DNA of 64,000 nt from contig JASANG010003146.1 in NCBI GenBank assembly GCA_030248215.1, forward strand, positions 1-64,000. The letters are read 5' to 3'. Both the position numbers and the translations under genes were made by a program. Under the pieces are notes generated by a model. The model saw only the letters and a program-made list of their open reading frames with translations. It made no database searches and was not told the origin of the DNA. Positions 57,989 through 64,000 of this stretch are shown piece after piece. Origin of the DNA: Enoplolaimus lenunculus. Taxonomy: Eukaryota > Nematoda > Enoplea > Enoplida > Thoracostomopsidae. The stretch's first letter is position 1. Every line of letters starts with the position of its first letter.

Positions 57989-58177
57989 GGACCAATGAAT
58001 AATACAGGGGCGGAACAGTAGTGTAAGCATAATTCTAAGCCTAAACCTAAGCGTAACACTGAATTTATAGCAAAGCCTAAGCTTACTTTTAAGCAAAACA
58101 AAATAGTCTAAAACTTTACGCTGACACTATTTCAAACCCACAGAAAACCGTAGCGCCCCAGATCTTTACATGGGTCC
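57989..58177. mobile_element. MITE with TTAGGC-like interior, 189 bp
   Basis: The ends are GGACCAATGAATAATACAGG and (inverted) GGACCCATGTAAAGATCTGG, both continuing GGCG. The interior is TCTAAGCCTAAACCTAAGC-like. This copy is the cleanest in the window. Confidence 0.7.
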
Positions 58178-59820
58178 AAAAACGGAGCACAATACGGTTT
58201 AAAACTAATGAATAAAATATCGCGAAAGTCATAAATTTTTAAAAGCTTATAAAAGACGTTGCAACTATTTTATCATACTTGTATAATTCTTGGAAAACGA
58301 AATAGAGGTGGTTGTTGATTTTTTAACAGTATATTGCGGAGAACAACATATAATTTGTAACCGAAGGAACATTTTTTAATCGATATAGACACAGAACCTT
58401 TAGCGCACCGTGTCCATAACGGACAATTATGTATAACTTTTTTTTTAGTAAGTACTTGCTTTTTTGTAAAAAAATAATTTTATGACGAACCGGAAACCGC
58501 TTGGCATCCAAACCAAGTTAAGTTTTTTAGCATCAATTATTCAACGAAACACTGAATTAGGTTTAAAAGTAAAATAACGTGTTTAGAACACTTTCAGCAT
58601 GGGCGAAACAGTTATAGCGTTGTTGTGTAAGTCCCGTTTGCGGCTAGTAGGTACAACATTATTTTGGTCGGAACTCTGTATAATTAAAATTGATAAAACA
58701 TATAGAACTAGAAGCTTATATTACAGAATTAATATTTACGTTGCAATTGCCCAAAATGTTGGAAACATGCTTAATTGTACACAATTGAAATTCGCTGCTC
58801 TAAGTGATAATTTGGGAATCGTTGCGTTAAATATGTCATCATCCATCCGTCAGTCGGTTTTCTGTGAAATGCAGTCCTTGATTATCATATTTTTATTTTT
58901 TTTGCGAAACGCGGAATTTTCAATAAGATTAATTTGAGAAAAATTAAATCAAACGCAACAAATTACATCAAAATTGCTTCTATATTAAGCTTATATATAG
59001 ATATAAATATATATATAAATATATATTATAAGTAAAAATACAGTTTAACGGACGCTAAGAGGGGAAACGTTTATAACTAAAATGCCATAATTATGTTATT
59101 GAAATACTGTCATAGGCTAAAAACAGGTCCTAAAATATAGAGAACGTTCCGCCAATACTAATCGTGACGTATGACTTTCCGTCCATATTCCGTTTAGCAC
59201 CTTACAACAATATACGCTGAACTAAAACCTCAAATGATCATAGAACTATTTTTCGTGTCCAGTTGTCTCTAACCCAGGTTACTGCTAAAACATGCTGGTA
59301 GCCAGCACTAAAGATGCTGAGAAAGTTTCAGAAAAGTTTCAGGAGGGGTGTGAGATGGTTTACACGGCTAAATACAGATAGAGCTTACAGTTTTTTAGGA
59401 CTCTTCGAATTTTTTAGAAAACGCTAATTTCCTTGGCTCCTCTTTGGTTATGGACCCGTTTAAAAATAGAAAAAACTCTGGCAAAAGAAATGTCAACAAT
59501 ATGCGAGCTATTAGAATTGTTATCGAATGCCGAACCCAAAGGTTATACAGTTGTTTACGTATATATATATATTCTGCCTAAATTGAAACATAAATTTCAA
59601 AATGCGTATAAAATATCGATTGATCCATAATATTTGTATATGCAAATTATAAAACGCTCGATTCGAGTTATTGAGAATGGCTGGGTTTTTAAAATTATGC
59701 TAATTTTCTCTAAGTTTAACTAGTTACTACTCTAACTCGTCTACTTAAGTTAAGTAATCACTCAAGTTTTGACAGCAGTAAACGACAACCGCTCGTTTTG
59801 ACACGGTGTAAAAACAAAGA
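58178..59820. other. AT-rich intergenic, no certain gene
   Basis: Frames at 58,599-58,937 (112 codons, +) and 59,433-59,630 (+) have no recognised domain. An ATATAAATATATATA microsatellite sits at about 58,990-59,035. Confidence 0.4.
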
Positions 59821-60183
59821 ATGCTCAAGCCTTTGTATCACAAAGCTACAATCAACCTACAATTGGCATCAATCCACGTTCAAGTTAATCTTTACATGTG
59901 TTTAGAGCACCCCAAAAATATTTTGTTGGATGGAGCCAAGACTAAAACAGGCCTTGCACTGCAAGATGAACCGATTTTAGAAGGTCCACTGAATTTAAAA
60001 CAAAAGTTACTTATCAGTTTCTCACAGCGAATGTTTGAACCGGGCCAACATCGCTCTATATATAGCGCAAACGAACCTGTTAAACTAAGTGACCCCAGAA
60101 AAAGTTTACGGATGGACCCTGCACCCCTAGGCAGATTGCTGAATACAATCATACTCAACAAGGATGCAGATGCAAGGAAATAG
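59821..60183 (+). CDS. Uncharacterised 120-codon frame
   Basis: It is ATG-initiated and ends in TAG. The composition is coding-like (NLKQKLLISFSQRM, PVKLSDPRKSLRMDPAPLGR) with balanced charged residues and few repeats. There is no signal peptide, membrane segment or known motif. The antisense frame 59,892-60,161 is also open, which weakens the case. It could be one exon of an unseen gene or an old repeat fragment. Confidence 0.35.
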   Translation: MLKPLYHKATINLQLASIHVQVNLYMCLEHPKNILLDGAKTKTGLALQDEPILEGPLNLKQKLLISFSQRMFEPGQHRSIYSANEPVKLSDPRKSLRMDPAPLGRLLNTIILNKDADARK

Positions 60184-61799
60184 GGTTGCTTGCATCGGTT
60201 CCATCATGTATTAGAAGCTTTCCGACACCGCGTGCAGCTCAGAAAGTGTGAGATAGCCGACTAAAGTAAAACATTATAACGGGGCGCTTATAAAGCACGA
60301 GTTAGAAAAGTTTGTTGTTAGCGTAAAAGTATTTTAAAATTAGATTTGCTTAAGCTTGAAAAACTTTAACATATCAAAAGTCAACAACATTAAGTATTCC
60401 CACGCTGGATCAGCCAGTGAGTGTAAAGTTCTCATAGAGGCGAGTACTTGTAATATAACCAGCTTCTATCACTCAGACCGACGTACAATTTTTGAGTTCT
60501 TTACATTGCAGCGGAACAAACCAAAGCGGGAATGGATTAAAAACATTTCCAATAAAAATCACGTTTCCGGCTGCCTGCCTCACTGGTAGATTTTATGGGG
60601 ACCCAATAGGGTTTAGACCTTTTCCATTAGTATTCAAAACTAAAATTTTTTGTTAAATTTTAGTACTAAAATTCTGTTTGAGTTCTTGTTTGCTTCGCTC
60701 GCGAGTTTTTTTACTATTGCATATTACACGGCCTCTCGTATCAGAAATTTATAGATCAGTCCTTTGGCTTTGGCTTCCGGTTTAAAACAACTGCGATGCT
60801 TTAAAATAGCCAGCACCAGTTGTTGCTCTAACTATTATGAAAGCTGAAACGATGTTTTATACGAATCCTGCTATCAAATATTGTGTTTTAGTGGAGAACG
60901 ATTGAAATTTGAAACCGATAACCAGCCGATATTTTTACAATGGGTTTTGACTGGTTTCCATGAGGCAATATGTAATTGCACAGGAATTTCTAAATCGACC
61001 GATCTCATCGGCGGATTCAAAAATTTCTGACGGGAAGGGCGGATTTGCTTTTACGAAACAAATTATCTAAGGGGTAAAATTGTAAGTAACGGACATTATC
61101 CTTTTCTCCAAAAAATTTTCTGACTAAGATGCGTATGCCCTTCAACTCAGTGAATCCGTAAGTGTTCGAGTGGCTCCAACGATTGCTAGAATGGCATAAA
61201 TGGTCCCGTTCTTAAAACACACTAAACGCTAAGTTACAATAAAGGCACATGCTATTTTTAAGGGCCAAAAATGACCGTGAAATATTATTCAAACCTAATA
61301 AGTACATCTTATCCTCAATGGTTAAACGTAACGTCAAAGACTTGTATTTTCTCATTTTTATGGCTTATACCATTGTCTCAGTAAAAACGTAGAAAGAAAA
61401 AAGTTTAGGAAAAGTTTTGTTTTGATTAATTAAACATACCGAGCTATATATACACGCAATACACATGATTTGTGATGTTAGCGCCGTTTTTACAATACAA
61501 TTCAATGCTTAGCGCCATTCATGCAACCAAATGAGAAGGGCGGTCACACTCCAAGACCCCTCACAAATTTTTTGAAAGAAGAATTTTTGGGTACAAACGT
61601 TTAATTTGCTCTAACCAAAACAGCGTCCGGCTTTTGCTTGTTTTATTCGCCAAACTTTCCTATTGTAGCTTGCCGCTTGGCTTGTAAAATGAAAAGGTCG
61701 TTCAGTTTCAGTCCGTCCGAAAAGAATCTCAGGAACGGCTGAACCGATTTTGATACTTTTTTGTTTGAAAGCCAATTATCCCGGGGTGTTAACTTTGCA
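60184..61799. other. Intergenic, no gene seen
   Basis: A 77-codon frame at 60,356-60,589 (+) has no domain. The rest is AT-rich without recognisable features. Confidence 0.4.
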
Positions 61800-62760
61800 T
61801 TGGAGTTTTAAAATTTTAAGTCGTTTATTAGCTACAGGCTAATTTGTGTAATTAATTAAGGCTAACTTAGGACTTTCCATAATATTTCACTAATTATCAC
61901 AGTTAGAAGCAATCTAATTTTAGCATTAAAGGTTTTTGGGTGCGAGATATGTGCGTAGACTGTTTGAAAACCTCCGAAACCGATAATTGAGCAGTTAGCT
62001 ATAGAGTCCTTAAACCTTAATTAGAGTCTATAAATGTCAATTATCCCTAATTCTAGCGCATAAATGACTGCGGGTCCAAATAATTTGACTTCGAAACTTT
62101 AAAGCGTACTTAAGTTTTGAAAGTACATTCCAACATATAACCTTGCATTATCGCTCAAGCTATTGACGCAAAACAAACATTTAATTCAACGGATAGTTGC
62201 AGTACCGGATATATATCAGTAACGAAGGGTGGCGGAGCGTGGGTTAAAAATAAATAACAGTCCGTACCCTCTTATTCGGGTCAATACGGTACAATATTTC
62301 ACTAATTATTAAGGTTAAAAGCAATATAATTTCTGCACTAAAGGGTTTTTAGGTGCGAAGAATTTGAATAAATTGTTTACAAGCATCCAAAACCGATAAT
62401 TAAATAGTTAGCTAGTAGCTAATTTGCATTTTAGCTTAATTGATAAGACAAAACTAGGACTTTTCAAATTATTCCAATAATTATTAGGGTGGCTGAAGGG
62501 TTTTTGGGTGCGAGGAATCTGAGGAAATTGCTTACAAACCTCCAAAACGGACAAATGAATAGTTAGCTAATAACTAATTTGCATATTAGCTTAATTGACA
62601 AGACAAAATTAGGACTTTTTAAATTATTTTAATAATTATTAGGGTTTACTCAAGGTTTTTTGGTGTGAGGAATCTGAATAAATTGTTTACAAACGTCTAA
62701 AACCTATAATTGAGTAGTTAGCTAATAACTAATTTGCATATTACCTTAATTGCTTACGTG
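61800..62760 (+). repeat. Tandem repeat of about 155 bp
   Basis: Units carry TAGCTAATAACTAATTTGCA, TTAGGACTTTTTAAATTATT, GGTTTTTTGGTGTGAGGAAT and TTGTTTACAAACGTCTAAAA. The AATTTGCAT box recurs near 62,420, 62,575 and 62,730, and a diverged unit lies at 61,830-62,000. The array is interrupted at about 62,020-62,290 by another repeat. Confidence 0.75.
62020..62290 (+). repeat. Palindrome-centre repeat nested in the tandem array
   Basis: It matches 12,470-12,670: CCTTGCATTATCGCTCAAGC, AGTTGCAGTACCGGATATAT, GGTTAAAAATAAATAACAGT, CTCTTATTCGGGTCAATACG. The tandem array resumes straight after it, so it appears inserted into the array. Confidence 0.6.
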
Positions 62761-63820
62761 TGTTCGAGGTTCGCTCAATAAAAGTAGTCTCACTACGACT
62801 GGTACGCGCCTCATGTAGGGCCTGTTTAAAATGGGCTTAGTGGTCTATTGTTATCGTATGGCAACATCGAAAACGCATTCTATTCAAGATGTGTATTTTA
62901 ACCCCAAAACAAACAAATGCGTGATTTTCAAATTTTAACAGTGAACAGATACTTATATTCAAGTATGTTTTTGCACTGGTATGTGCTTACTTTGATTATT
63001 GCGACCACATTGCCCTCCAGCATCTATAGCATTGAGAACCACTTCTCTGAATTAGTCAAAACAAAAATAATAACGTCGAAATTAATATTTATTTTGGCAA
63101 ATATACAAACTAATTTGGTCAAAAAACGAACCCGATATTAAATTATTAAAAATATTCTTTTGCTGTGTATACATTTCAAGCAAACTTTAAGTGTAATTAA
63201 ACCCCTACATTTCAATTGTGATTTGCTTCGGGCGTTCATATCATGTTTTGTACTAAAATATTATTTTGTAAGCCAGTTTATTTTGAAGCTGGAATTTAAA
63301 ATTTTGTTTTTAAACTGTTGTTAACATTTGAAAGATTTTATGATATATTGCCGATTTAAACGTCTCACTTTTCAATATTAATTGTGCTAAACAGCATTCG
63401 CCAATTCGCTCATGGGTATTTGTCGACCAACATTTAGGTATTTGCATCGAAATTTTGATACGAGATCAAAATCGTACGAAACTTGAGATGTAAACCTTGC
63501 AACTCGTCAGCGCAATCACAAGTCCAAGCAATCGTGTAAGGCTGAAGATATTTTTAAAGCTGTCAAGCAGGAATAAATTAATATTTTGCAATTCATTTCA
63601 TGATATTCAGGCGCGGTTAAAAATTATTTTAATTTATCCAGGTCAATCATAACTCCATCACTGCAAGTGGCATAACATCAACTTGACTTGTGCTGTTTTC
63701 GGTTTGCGAACGTAAATTATCAATCAAACATTACATTTCAAAAGTTACTCTTAACTGAACTGGTGTTCCTTGAGCGAAAGGTTAAAAAGAAATGTGTTCT
63801 ATGTCGAAATCACGATTTAG
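62761..63820. other. AT-rich intergenic, no certain gene
   Basis: A 74-codon frame at 62,917-63,141 (+) begins with a hydrophobic, signal-like stretch (FLHWYVLTLIIATTLPSS) but has no partner exon that I can show. Confidence 0.35.
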
Positions 63821-63934
63821 TTGTCGGTGTTAAATGATGTACCCGAGCAACGGCTTATGCCATACAAGTGTAAACCAAAGCCTAAAAATCCGTGCCAAAA
63901 ATGTGAAAACTTCGAGAAATGCAACATGACAAAC
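63821..63934 (+). CDS. Possible Cys-rich exon at the right edge
   Basis: After the acceptor-like CACGATTTAG|TTGTCG, 38 codons read LSVLNDVPEQRLMPYKCKP..., then NPCQKCENFEKCNMTN, with a donor-like AAC|GTATAT. The Cys spacing and the glycosylation site NMT suggest a secreted or extracellular protein. The frame stays open to the window end, so the gene may continue to the right. There is no family match. Confidence 0.3.
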
Positions 63935-64000
63935 GTATATACAAGGGCCAATTTTATTTTCGTTGGAAACTCGATTAAAATTGTCATTTACCGTTATACT

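Noticed and set aside
1-64000. CRISPR arrays, operons, bacterial-type systems, rRNA genes
   Set aside because: No repeat-spacer pattern or prokaryotic gene spacing was seen. All supported genes are spliced or single-exon eukaryotic genes.

Overview
This is invertebrate animal DNA: AT-rich, with long introns, spliced exons bounded by GT..AG, microsatellites and many small non-autonomous DNA transposons. Two clues, neither decisive, suggest a nematode or nematode-like animal. One is a compact ionotropic-receptor-like gene. The other is a family of short elements whose interior is built from degenerate TTAGGC-type hexamers, the nematode telomere motif. No bacterial gene organisation is present.

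Layout. (1) 1-28,830 is dominated by a very large imperfect inverted repeat. The left arm (about 845-13,970) mirrors the right arm (about 14,354-27,578) around a loop of about 380 bp. Outside the left arm, 9-844 repeats 27,998-28,823 in direct orientation, so the order is direct copy, inverted arm, loop, arm. (2) The right arm and the sequence after it carry a gene on the + strand (18,092 to about 31,264 or 31,822). I rebuilt it as at least 11 phase-compatible exons encoding about 1,050 residues with four U1-type C2H2 zinc fingers and a poly-asparagine tract. The left arm holds a head-to-head, truncated and partly frame-broken copy of its first six exons. (3) 31,900-34,090 is tandem-repeat DNA. 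(4) 34,179-35,450 (-) is an ionotropic-glutamate-receptor-like channel subunit in one long exon. (5) 37,902-43,076 (-) is a class A GPCR of the invertebrate FMRFamide-receptor-like type, rebuilt as six exons and 568 residues, with a 21-bp minisatellite just upstream. (6) 43,560-64,000 is gene-poor and full of repeats. It holds a Harbinger-like MITE, hAT-like MITEs, TTAGGC-type MITEs, a tRNA-like gene, a pair of 450-bp direct repeats around a tRNA-like element, a roughly 155-bp tandem repeat, a G-depleted A-rich block that looks like an assembly fault, and a possible Cys-rich exon at the right edge.

The genes do not form an operon or pathway. The zinc-finger protein is probably nuclear and RNA- or DNA-binding. 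The receptor and the GPCR are membrane proteins of the chemosensory and neuropeptide kind. The main open question is whether the giant inverted repeat is a real palindrome or a fold-back, amplification or haplotype assembly artefact. Arm divergence, frame-breaking indels and a noisy centre give evidence that cuts both ways. No retrovirus, LTR element or Polinton with recognisable proteins was found.
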